NCBI GenBank assembly: GCA_947484245.1
Contig: CANKOT010000122.1
Location: forward strand, 1 to 6,736
DNA from: Comamonadaceae bacterium
GTDB taxonomy: Bacteria; Pseudomonadota; Gammaproteobacteria; Burkholderiales; Burkholderiaceae
Direction: 5' to 3'
DNA: 6,736 nt
Both the position numbers and the translations under genes were made by a program. Shown here piece after piece: positions 1 through 5,514 of this stretch (positions are counted from its first letter, which is position 1; each line of letters opens with the position of its first letter). Below the pieces are notes generated by a model. That model was not told where the DNA came from, ran no database searches, and saw only the letters and a program-made list of their open reading frames with translations.

Positions 1-1269
1 GCCTTCTATGCTGCCGTCGCGTGTGAGTTTCATTTGGATGCGAGCTTCTGTGCGGTCTTTGGCTGGGTGCGTCATGGGCGTGCGGCTAAGGGCACCTGTT
101 GCGGTGTGCACCACCGGCTTGTCCATGTCGCCGTTGGGCAAGGTGCCTAAGGGGGCAAATCGGCTGGTGGAGTCTAGGTAAACATTCAGGCTGGGCACGT
201 AGGTGATCACGTGGTCAAAAATACCAGGTGTGGGCAATTTGGGTAGCACGTAAGCGCTGCTTGAGTTGATTAGCGCGGGGGTGCTGTCTATGCCTGCTGC
301 GGCCAGCAATGCTTCCAAAATAGTGACGTGGTCTTTGCAGTCACCATAAAGGTTGTCTAAGATGCTTTGCGCATCGTGCGGCACATAACCGCCCGCCCCC
401 ACATAGATGCCTAAGTAGCGAATGTTTTGGGCTACCCAGTGGTGCAGCACCTTCACTTTTTCTAAGGTGGTTTTGGCGTTGGCTTTTTGAATCAGGTCAT
501 TTGAAAGCGTTTGTATGGCGGGTGTGACTTTTGCCTTTTCTTTGGCTCTTATTTGATAGGCCTTTCCTACATCTGCATACGATTTAAAGGTGCTGGCAGA
601 AAAGTGGGGCGCAAAGTCTGGCAGGTCTGCGCGAGACTCTTCACTGGGGTAGGCCTTTTCTTGGCTGAAGGTGAATTTGTAAGCCAATGTATTGGGCACC
701 GAAGACGCACTTAACTTACCGCCTTGCATGCCCTTGGTGCTGACGCCTACTTCAATGCCAATGTCGTGCACCAACTCAACATTGACACTTTCGTAACGCG
801 CATGCGGGCTGTAGTGCTCCCACAAGAAGAAGTGCCCCGGAAACTCGGGCGTGTGTTGCACCGACTTGGCGCGGTAATACACCTGGCTGCCCACTTCCAG
901 TTTGGGATAAATAATGACTTTGGATTTGCTGTCGCTGTAAATAGATCCGTCATCGGCCGTTTCGTCTTGCGTGCGAATTTTGTCGAGCGGCACCGCAATG
1001 CGCGTGCCATCGGGTTGAATGGTGTAGGCCTCTAACACCTCTACATCTTCTAGGGTTGAGTTGTAGGAAATTTTTCTTTCGCCCAACAAACGAATGCCCT
1101 GTGGCGTGTCTACGCGGTTTTGCTCTTCTAAGTACTGGGTGTACGAGGCATCTTTGTTGACTTCATAGCGTGAGTTGCTTTTGACCACGGTGTAGGAAGG
1201 TTTGTACTGGGCAAAGGCCACAGCACTGGTGCACAACAAGAAACCGATGGCTAGCTTAATTAAATTCAT
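1..1269 (-). CDS. Secreted DUF3857 / transglutaminase-like protein (3' end outside window)
   Basis: The frame is open from an ATG at 1269 to the left edge: 423 residues, with the C-terminus missing. Residues 1-20 form a signal peptide (short basic start, hydrophobic LAIGFLLCTSAVAFA, likely cleavage after AFA), so the protein is exported, probably to the periplasm. Residues about 30-200 resemble DUF3857. Residues about 265-370 are a transglutaminase core with WVAQNIRYLGI (278-288), catalytic Cys311 in YGDCKDH, His353 in FDHV and Asp366 in YLDST, so the triad is intact. Family members usually continue for roughly 200 more residues. Such proteins may act as papain-fold peptidases or transamidases; the substrate is unknown. 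The ATG overlaps the TGA of the upstream Sel1 gene (ATGA, 1266-1269), with AAGGA at 1279-1283 as ribosome-binding site, which points to translational coupling. The family call is firm; the reaction is inferred. Confidence 0.9.
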   Translation of the reverse strand, partial: MNLIKLAIGFLLCTSAVAFAQYKPSYTVVKSNSRYEVNKDASYTQYLEEQNRVDTPQGIRLLGERKISYNSTLEDVEVLEAYTIQPDGTRIAVPLDKIRTQDETADDGSIYSDSKSKVIIYPKLEVGSQVYYRAKSVQHTPEFPGHFFLWEHYSPHARYESVNVELVHDIGIEVGVSTKGMQGGKLSASSVPNTLAYKFTFSQEKAYPSEESRADLPDFAPHFSASTFKSYADVGKAYQIRAKEKAKVTPAIQTLSNDLIQKANAKTTLEKVKVLHHWVAQNIRYLGIYVGAGGYVPHDAQSILDNLYGDCKDHVTILEALLAAAGIDSTPALINSSSAYVLPKLPTPGIFDHVITYVPSLNVYLDSTSRFAPLGTLPNGDMDKPVVHTATGALSRTPMTHPAKDRTEARIQMKLTRDGSIEG

Positions 1270-2921
1270 TCAGAGTCGTCCTTGGCTTTGGGCTTTGTAG
1301 CGTCATCATCGCTTGATTTGAGTGGAACAACTGTTTCATTTGAAGAATCTTGTGAAGTTTCTTTTGAAATTTCGTCAGCCAAGTCTTCAGACAAATCCTG
1401 AGACTCTTTTTTCAAATCTTTTAACCAACTGGGTTGATCAGGATAATTTTCGTTCACCCAATCAATGGCATCAGATTGCCCTAAGGCCGCCGCCTTGAAC
1501 ATCCAATGCTTCACAATTTCAGCATCTGCTTCTACGCCATCGCCCTCAATGTGAAACGTGGCCAACTCGTGCATGGCTTCGGCATTGCCTAAATCTGCGG
1601 CCTTCTGAAACCACGACGCACCCAATCGGTAGTTCACCTCTACGCCATCGCCCGACATGAGCGTGGCGCCCAACACAATCATGGCGTCGGTGTGATCGGC
1701 GTTGGCCGCTTTTAACAACCACTTCACAGCACTTGGCTTGTTTTTGGCCACACCATGACCGCGCATCAGCGCCCTGCCAATGCGATACTGCGCGCCTGGA
1801 AACTCTGCCTTGCTGGCTTCCATGAAGCACTCGAAAGCCTTGGCCAAGTCTTGCTTCACACCATCGCCCGATTCATAGGTAATGCCCAGTAAAAAGGTGG
1901 CCCACAAATCGCCTTGCAAGGCTGCAATTTGAAACAAGTCGTGCGCACGCTCTTTGTTGACCGGCACACCTTCGCCGTACATGTAGTCAATACCTAAAAA
2001 GCATTGGCATTCGGAGTTGCCTAAGTTGGCGCCTTGTTCTAACAATGCATGGGCCTCGTCGGTATTGACCTCGATGCCCTTGCCTTTTCGCAAAGCATCG
2101 GCCAATGTGTACATGGCAGAAGCGTGGCCTTGCGCCACACTGCTTTTAAGCCACACAATGCCTTTGGCTTGCTCTTCAAAGGACTTGCCTCGACCCACTA
2201 ACCAACCGCCAAAATAGCCCTGCGCTACTTTATCGCCCAACATGCAAGCAGACATGAGGTGCTCTGCGGCTTCGTCTTGAGATTCGGGCATGTAGAGGAA
2301 GCGGTTGCTGAACCACATGAGGGAGGCTAAGTCGCCGGTGTCGCAACCCATGCGGCACCATTCTTTGGCAACTTCGATGTTTTCATCAAAGCCCATTTCG
2401 CCTTTGAAGTGGTGCATGGCCACCATGAGTGCGGCGTAGCCATAGCCTTTTTTGGCGGCCTTTTCTATCCAGTGGATGTGTCTGGTTTTTTCTTCTTCGG
2501 ATTTGGATTCGCGAATGAGGTAGTGGCCGTATGCATAGTCGGCATAGGCTTCGTTGGTTTGCAGTGCGTTGAGCAGGTGCTCTAGCTCGTTGGCTCGGTC
2601 GAGGTCGGCCAGGTGGCTGTAGGCGTTGAGTTCGCCCATTGAAACGGCCATTTTGAAATGCGCGGCAGCTTTGTTGGGTTTTGATTTCCAGCAGAGTCTG
2701 CCTAAGCCGATGTGGCCTTTGCCGTCGTTGAGGTCGACTGCTTTTTGGTACCACTGCTCTGAGAGTTCAAGGTCGATGGGTACGCCAGAGCCGAGTCTGT
2801 ACCACCTGCCCAGATGGGCCATGGCAGCTGAGTTGCCGCTGTTTGCTATGGCGGTGACTGTTTCTAGGGCTTTATTGAAAAAGGCTTCGGAGTTTGGGTT
2901 GTCCCAATGTTGCCTGGCCAA
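1266..2921 (-). CDS. Sel1-repeat (TPR-like) protein, main reading frame
   Basis: This 551-codon frame encodes tandem Sel1-like repeats of about 36 residues, each a helix pair of the type A-x-x-x-L-G-x-x-Y-x-x-G-x-G-V followed by A-x-x-W-x-x-K-A-A. Clear units lie near residues 31-66, 158-194, 266-302, 303-338, 339-374, 375-410, 411-446 and 447-482; those at 67-98 and 231-265 are degenerate. The last 50 residues are Ser/Asp/Glu/Lys-rich and probably disordered. No signal peptide or membrane segment is seen, so it is probably cytoplasmic. Sel1 repeats act as protein-interaction scaffolds; the partner is unknown. The first usable start in this frame is a TTG at 2921 without a convincing Shine-Dalgarno. 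Translation more likely begins at the ATG at 3058 in another frame and shifts by -1 near 2933, giving about 597 residues. The stop overlaps the start of the downstream transglutaminase gene. Confidence 0.88.
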   Translation of the reverse strand: MARQHWDNPNSEAFFNKALETVTAIANSGNSAAMAHLGRWYRLGSGVPIDLELSEQWYQKAVDLNDGKGHIGLGRLCWKSKPNKAAAHFKMAVSMGELNAYSHLADLDRANELEHLLNALQTNEAYADYAYGHYLIRESKSEEEKTRHIHWIEKAAKKGYGYAALMVAMHHFKGEMGFDENIEVAKEWCRMGCDTGDLASLMWFSNRFLYMPESQDEAAEHLMSACMLGDKVAQGYFGGWLVGRGKSFEEQAKGIVWLKSSVAQGHASAMYTLADALRKGKGIEVNTDEAHALLEQGANLGNSECQCFLGIDYMYGEGVPVNKERAHDLFQIAALQGDLWATFLLGITYESGDGVKQDLAKAFECFMEASKAEFPGAQYRIGRALMRGHGVAKNKPSAVKWLLKAANADHTDAMIVLGATLMSGDGVEVNYRLGASWFQKAADLGNAEAMHELATFHIEGDGVEADAEIVKHWMFKAAALGQSDAIDWVNENYPDQPSWLKDLKKESQDLSEDLADEISKETSQDSSNETVVPLKSSDDDATKPKAKDDSE

Positions 2922-3058
2922 CTTAAGCGCTTCTTTTTGATGCGCTTTAATTCCATCATGGTTTTCACATAAGCCAAGTAATCGTGTGCATTTTGACTAC
3001 CCTGCAAGCAATTCCAAACTAAAGTATCAATGTCTTCAAATGTGTAAGTGTCGTTCAT
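2864..3058 (-). CDS. Apparent 5' part of the Sel1-repeat gene in the 0 frame (64 codons)
   Basis: This short frame has the best initiation signals of the left operon: GAGGAG at 3065-3070, six bases before the ATG at 3058. It reads MNDTYTFEDIDTLVWNCLQG and continues through a helical stretch ending KRIKK at codons 38-42. After that point the 0 frame turns into Pro/Thr-rich, unstructured-looking sequence and stops at 2864. The -1 frame instead continues as EALKLARQHWDNPNSEAFF into the Sel1 repeats, preserving the helical character. I therefore read this as the N-terminus of the Sel1 protein, joined by a programmed frameshift, or separated from it by a genuine 1-base mutation or a sequencing error. 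The alternative is a separate 64-residue leader protein overlapping a TTG-started Sel1 gene. I do not recognise the N-terminal 42 residues as a known domain. Confidence 0.6.
   Translation of the reverse strand: MNDTYTFEDIDTLVWNCLQGSQNAHDYLAYVKTMMELKRIKKKRLSWPGNIGTTQTPKPFSIKP
2933..2939 (-). other. Candidate -1 frameshift site C AAA AAG
   Basis: In the frame of the ATG at 3058, codons 40-42 read ATC AAA AAG. Slipping back one base after AAG gives GAA GCG CTT AAG TTG, which enters the Sel1 frame directly. The AAA AAG pair, decoded by tRNA-Lys, resembles the A-AAA-AAG heptamer of dnaX and insertion sequences, but position 1 is C, so P-site re-pairing would be imperfect. A self-complementary AAGCGCTT lies just downstream. 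I could not identify a strong stimulatory stem-loop or an upstream Shine-Dalgarno-like stimulator, so the site may be only the place where a mutation occurred. Confidence 0.35.
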
Positions 3059-3064
3059 TTCATG

Positions 3065-3070
3065 CTCCTC
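3065..3070 (-). promoter_or_regulatory. Ribosome-binding site for the Sel1 gene start at 3058
   Basis: GAGGAG lies six bases upstream of the ATG at 3056-3058. It is the only strong Shine-Dalgarno near the 5' end of the left operon. It supports starting the Sel1 gene here rather than at the TTG at 2921, which has no comparable signal. Confidence 0.75.
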
Positions 3071-3096
3071 AATGCACCTACTCTGAACGGCACAAG

Positions 3097-3111
3097 GCTC
3101 ACCACGTGAGC
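3097..3111. repeat. Inverted repeat GCTCAC-CAC-GTGAGC in the divergent promoter region
   Basis: Two perfect 6-base arms (3097-3102 and 3106-3111) are separated by three bases, with a central CACGTG at 3103-3108. It lies in the 189-base region between the leftward Sel1 operon and the rightward SprT-like gene, about 40 bases upstream of the Sel1 start. No T-tract follows on either strand, so an operator or a 5'-UTR hairpin is more likely than a terminator. The role is inferred from position only. Confidence 0.4.
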
Positions 3112-3112
3112 T

Positions 3113-3138
3113 AGCTAATTGAGGTCAGCTAATTGGGG
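3113..3138. repeat. Tandem direct repeat AGCTAATTGRGG, 14-base period
   Basis: AGCTAATTGAGG at 3113-3124 is followed by AGCTAATTGGGG at 3127-3138: 11 of 12 bases match and the start-to-start distance is 14. It sits immediately next to the inverted repeat at 3097-3111, in the divergent intergenic region. The pair may be a regulator-binding site for the Sel1 operon, the SprT-like gene or both. I found no convincing -35/-10 pair in this intergenic stretch (3059-3247), so promoter positions are left open. Confidence 0.4.
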
Positions 3139-3247
3139 GCAGATCAACATTAATTCACCACCCTGTAAAAACGATCAGTCCCCCAAGCTCACCTGTTGAG
3201 CTTTCCACTTCGCATAGTGACTCTTCCACAGTGCAAATTAATGCGAC

Positions 3248-3826
3248 ATGACAAACCACACTACCCGCGAATCCTGGCTGCTTGCAGCTGTTGAACTCCT
3301 GCGCCCCATCTTTCAAGCAAAACAACACATCATCCCTAGCAACTGCCAAGTGTCTTGCGGCTTTGCAAGCACGGGCAGCAAGCACCATATCGGTCAATGC
3401 TGGTCGCGCAAAAGCAGCGTGCATGACAGTAACCAAATATTCGTCTCTCCTGCGTTGCTAGACCCTGTTCTGGTTTTAGACACGTTGGTGCATGAGCTTG
3501 TTCACGCTGTGGACGATTGCGAGCACAAGCACGGCAAGGAGTTCAAAAAAATTGCCTTGAGCCTTGGCATGATTGGCCCAATGAGAAGCGCAGGTGCAGG
3601 GCCCGCTTTGAAAGCGAAGTTAGCAGAGCTGTCTGCCCAACTGGGCCCTTACCCCCATGGCGGCTTGCACATCTCCATCCGCCTATCAAAACGCTCACCA
3701 CGCCCCCGCGCCAAATGCAAATCTTGCGGCTTCGAAGTCCCCATGTACAAAAAGTTCCTAGCCTTCGGCCCGCCCCTGTGCCCCAAACACAAAACCGAAA
3801 TGGAACCCCTCGGGGAGTGGGAATAA
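3248..3826 (+). CDS. SprT-like zinc metallopeptidase with C-terminal zinc ribbon
   Basis: A 192-residue protein. The zincin motif is HELVH at residues 82-86 (ligands His82 and His86, catalytic Glu83), followed by a third-ligand His in HKHGKEF (His93 or, more likely, His95). The GPMRSAGAGPALKAKL segment (110-124) and LGPYPHGGL (132-140) are characteristic of the small SprT-like proteins also found in phages and plasmids. A zinc ribbon follows: Cys157-x2-Cys160, then Cys178-x2-His181. SprT-like/Spartan proteases are linked to DNA-bound proteins; in eukaryotes Spartan cleaves DNA-protein crosslinks. A similar role here is inference. The ATG at 3248 is the only possible ATG start because an in-frame TAA ends seven bases upstream. 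No Shine-Dalgarno is visible, so initiation may be weak or the mRNA leader very short. It is divergent from the Sel1 operon. Confidence 0.88.
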   Translation: MTNHTTRESWLLAAVELLRPIFQAKQHIIPSNCQVSCGFASTGSKHHIGQCWSRKSSVHDSNQIFVSPALLDPVLVLDTLVHELVHAVDDCEHKHGKEFKKIALSLGMIGPMRSAGAGPALKAKLAELSAQLGPYPHGGLHISIRLSKRSPRPRAKCKSCGFEVPMYKKFLAFGPPLCPKHKTEMEPLGEWE

Positions 3827-3846
3827 TTAAAACCAACTGTACAAAT

Positions 3847-3875
3847 GATCAGCCTGGCTGGCTCAAGGGCTGATC
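3847..3875 (+). repeat. Inverted repeat GATCAGCC / GGCTGATC downstream of the SprT-like gene
   Basis: Arms of 8 perfectly matched bases (3847-3854 and 3868-3875) enclose a 13-base loop, starting 20 bases after the SprT-like stop codon. An alternative small hairpin CAGCC-T-GGCTG (3850-3860) overlaps the left arm. The stem is followed by CTGGGGTGG rather than a T-run, so it is not a canonical Rho-independent terminator. It could partly separate, or stabilise the message between, the SprT-like gene and the next small gene. Confidence 0.45.
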
Positions 3876-3905
3876 CTGGGGTGGCTCACATTAGGGACTT
3901 CTGCA

Positions 3906-4199
3906 ATGAAACTCGTTCAAGCCATGATCTTGCCCATTCTTCTTTCCGCCTGGCTCTGGCTTCCCCTGAGTACCGTTTACACGCACCTGGCCGATCCAGA
4001 AATTGCGTTTACACAGTTGGGCAACGTGTTTAAACAACAGAGCACCCTGTTTAAACAGACAAACAAGTTTAAACCCAGCGAATTCCAAGCTTTAAACATC
4101 AAATTGGACTACGGAACTTCACCAGAACCCCAAAGACTCAGTCGCAGAGAAAAAATTGCTCTTAAACTGACACAAATTACAAAAACAACAACCAATTAA
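3906..4199 (+). CDS. Small protein with hydrophobic N-terminus, unknown function
   Basis: A 97-residue ORF that I do not recognise. Residues 3-25 form a hydrophobic stretch (VQAMILPILLSAWLWLPLS) that could be a signal peptide or membrane anchor. The rest is polar and basic, placing the tail in the periplasm if exported. Residues 41-57 carry a spaced Phe-Lys pattern (VFKQ, LFKQ, KFKP at 6-7 residue intervals), each encoded by the DNA palindrome GTTTAAAC. The C-terminus is rich in Lys and Thr. AGGGA at 3893-3897 lies eight bases before the ATG, an acceptable ribosome-binding site. The stop is only 14 bases before the WYL regulator, so the two are probably co-transcribed. It may be a small envelope protein tied to the regulator, or the leader of its transcript. 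Confidence 0.6.
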   Translation: MKLVQAMILPILLSAWLWLPLSTVYTHLADPEIAFTQLGNVFKQQSTLFKQTNKFKPSEFQALNIKLDYGTSPEPQRLSRREKIALKLTQITKTTTN

Positions 4200-4357
4200 T
4201 CAAAGGCATCATCATGGCAGAAATTGACCGCTACTACGCCTACCAGTCCTTGTTCACTGGCCGCACGGCTGTGCCCAAATCCGAGATTCTGAAGAAGCTC
4301 GAAATTTCATCGGCCACGTTTAAACGCGACCTCGCCATGTTCCGCGATCGTTTAAAC
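4028..4357. repeat. Cluster of five GTTTAAAC palindromes
   Basis: Exact GTTTAAAC occurs at 4028-4035, 4049-4056, 4067-4074, 4318-4325 and 4350-4357. The one at 4049 extends to the 12-base palindrome CTGTTTAAACAG (4047-4058); those at 4028 and 4318 extend to 10 bases. A near match, CTTTAAAC, is at 4090-4097. The first three are spaced 21 and 18 bases apart inside the small-protein gene; the last two lie in the 5' part of the WYL gene. I see no other copy in the window. They fall in different codon frames (TTT-AAA and TTA-AAC), so protein sequence alone does not explain them. An intragenic operator array is one reading. Confidence 0.5.
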
Positions 4358-5173
4358 ACGCCCATTCTTTACGACCGCGATTTAGCCGGCTACAAACTCG
4401 AAAACCCCGAAGGCCTGCAACAACTGCCAGGCATGTGGTTTAGCCAAGAAGAAGCGCTGGCCCTCATGACCATTCAAACAATGATCGGCCAACTCGAGCC
4501 CGGCCTGTTGGGCCCCAAGCTCAAACCCTTGCAAACACGGCTGAACAAAATTCTAGAAACGCAAGGCGCCAATGCCAACGTTTTGGCGGAGCGCATTCGC
4601 GTGGTTCACGCTGGCAAACGTCGCATGCCTTTGAAGTCGTTCGAGCTGGTTGCCAAAGCCACAGTCGATCGCAAACAAATCGAAATCGTTCACCTCAACC
4701 GCCAAACTGGCGAATCTATCAAACGCATCATTTCTCCGCAGCAACTCATTCACTATCGCGACAACTGGTACGTCGACGCATGGTGTCATTTGCGCGGCGG
4801 AATTAGAAGTTTCTCTATCGATGCCATCGAAAGCACAATGTTGCTTGACAAAGATGCCAAAGACATCGACCGCGAACAGTTGCTCAAACAAATGCAAAGC
4901 GGCTACGGTATTTTCGGCGGCCAGGCCAAAGCCACTGCAGAGTTGAAGTTCAGTATTGAGCGCGCACGCTGGGTACAACACGAAGAGTGGCACCCCGACC
5001 AAAAAGGCAAGTTGCACAAAGACGGCAGCTACACGCTAGAAGTGCCCTACTCCGACGAACGCGAGCTAATAGGCGACATCTTACGCATAGGCTCCGACGT
5101 GAAAGTAATGGGCCCCGCCACGCTGGTCAAACAAGTGAAAGAAGCCATCCAAAAAATGCTCAAGCAATATTGA
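4214..5173 (+). CDS. WYL-domain HTH transcriptional regulator (YafY type)
   Basis: A 319-residue protein with the standard three-part layout. Residues about 1-65 are an N-terminal winged HTH (recognition segment ISSATFKRDLAMFRDRL, 31-47, followed by a wing ending GYKL). A linker with SQEEALALM at 77-85 follows. The WYL domain lies at about 145-206, with the signature NWYVDAW at 184-190 and RSFSIDAI at 198-205. The C-terminal WCX domain spans about 242-318. WYL domains are thought to bind nucleic acid or nucleotide-like ligands, and such regulators control DNA-damage or phage-defence genes in several bacteria. The target here is unknown. AAAGG at 4202-4206 lies seven bases before the ATG. A weak promoter-like pair, TTGCTC (4156-4161) and TACAAA (4178-4183) with a 16-base spacer, precedes it. 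Two GTTTAAAC palindromes near codons 35-48 could allow autoregulation (inference). Confidence 0.93.
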   Translation: MAEIDRYYAYQSLFTGRTAVPKSEILKKLEISSATFKRDLAMFRDRLNTPILYDRDLAGYKLENPEGLQQLPGMWFSQEEALALMTIQTMIGQLEPGLLGPKLKPLQTRLNKILETQGANANVLAERIRVVHAGKRRMPLKSFELVAKATVDRKQIEIVHLNRQTGESIKRIISPQQLIHYRDNWYVDAWCHLRGGIRSFSIDAIESTMLLDKDAKDIDREQLLKQMQSGYGIFGGQAKATAELKFSIERARWVQHEEWHPDQKGKLHKDGSYTLEVPYSDERELIGDILRIGSDVKVMGPATLVKQVKEAIQKMLKQY

Positions 5174-5181
5174 GTAACTTA

Positions 5182-5418
5182 TTAGTCCCGCCCAAACACA
5201 GACCCTAAGCCTGTCGCCACAGACCCCATGCGTGTGCTGCCGTCTGAGCTAAACACCCCTTGCTGAATAAACACTGACCCATCAGACCCCACCGTGGTTA
5301 AACCCATGGTGGTGTATGAGGTGCCTTCGGTAGAAATGCTCAAACTGTCAGAAATCTTGTGAACAGTTTCGCCAGAGTCTGAGAACGCGAAGTCCCCTAA
5401 AATTTGCCAGAAAGACAT
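5182..5418 (-). CDS. Small protein with degenerate SDG repeats, unknown function
   Basis: A 78-residue protein starting MSFWQILGDFAF. Residues about 27-70 form three degenerate units of roughly 14-15 residues: STEGTSYTTMG, GSDGSVFIQQG and SSDGSTRMG. Their pattern (S/T)-(D/E)-G-(S/T)-x(3-5)-G recalls short bacterial proteins built from beta-hairpin-like repeats. There is no signal peptide and no Cys. I cannot assign a function. The start is strongly supported: AGGAG at 5425-5429 lies six bases before the ATG. The gene converges on the WYL regulator with only 8 bases between the stop codons and lies 96 bases downstream of the DUF2779 gene on the same strand, so it may share that transcript or use its own promoter in the gap. 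Confidence 0.7.
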   Translation of the reverse strand: MSFWQILGDFAFSDSGETVHKISDSLSISTEGTSYTTMGLTTVGSDGSVFIQQGVFSSDGSTRMGSVATGLGSVFGRD

Positions 5419-5424
5419 GGTGTG

Positions 5425-5429
5425 CTCCT
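5425..5429 (-). promoter_or_regulatory. Ribosome-binding site of the 78-residue protein
   Basis: AGGAG (TAGGAGC in context) sits six bases before the ATG at 5416-5418. This is near-ideal spacing and is the main reason for calling this short frame a real gene. Confidence 0.7.
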
Positions 5430-5458
5430 ATTAATTTGCCTTGAACACCACGACTATG

Positions 5459-5485
5459 GCTCATCAAAAGCTCGCCAAATGAGCT
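5459..5485 (-). repeat. Overlapping inverted repeats between the DUF2779 and 78-residue genes
   Basis: On the plus strand GCTCAT (5459-5464) pairs with ATGAGC (5479-5484), and AGCTC (5470-5474) pairs with GAGCT (5481-5485), giving two mutually exclusive hairpins. Read on the minus strand, the shorter stem is followed by TTTT, so it could act as a weak terminator for the DUF2779 gene or as a leader structure for the small gene. A -10-like CATAAT lies at 5497-5502 on the minus strand without a good -35 partner. Evidence is weak. Confidence 0.25.
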
Positions 5486-5514
5486 ACATAAAATTAATTA
5501 TGCTCTGACCAAAA

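Noticed and set aside
724..1035. 103-codon plus-strand ORF
   Set aside because: It lies opposite the transglutaminase gene, whose domain motifs and signal peptide are clear on the minus strand.
2386..2754. 122-codon minus-strand ORF, Arg/Gln-rich
   Set aside because: It is an alternative frame of the Sel1 gene. The composition is typical of an out-of-frame reading, and the Sel1 frame is intact across it.
3059..3247. Sigma70 promoters in the divergent region
   Set aside because: Hexamer-like matches such as TTGAGC or TTTACA lack a correctly spaced -10 partner, so I could not support a specific promoter.
3517..3873. 118-codon plus-strand ORF overlapping the SprT-like gene
   Set aside because: It is an out-of-frame reading of the metallopeptidase gene, which carries HELVH and the zinc ribbon in the correct frame.
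3847..3885. Rho-independent terminator after the SprT-like gene
   Set aside because: The stem is good but is followed by CTGGGGTGG with no T-run, so it is kept only as an inverted repeat.
4028..4097. Regularly spaced GTTTAAAC copies read as a CRISPR-like array
   Set aside because: The repeat is only 8 bases, the spacing is irregular (21, 18, 23 bases) and the stretch is coding, so it does not fit a CRISPR.
4553..5017. 154-codon minus-strand ORF opposite the WYL gene
   Set aside because: It is the antisense shadow of a well-supported coding region, has no family resemblance and no good ribosome-binding site.
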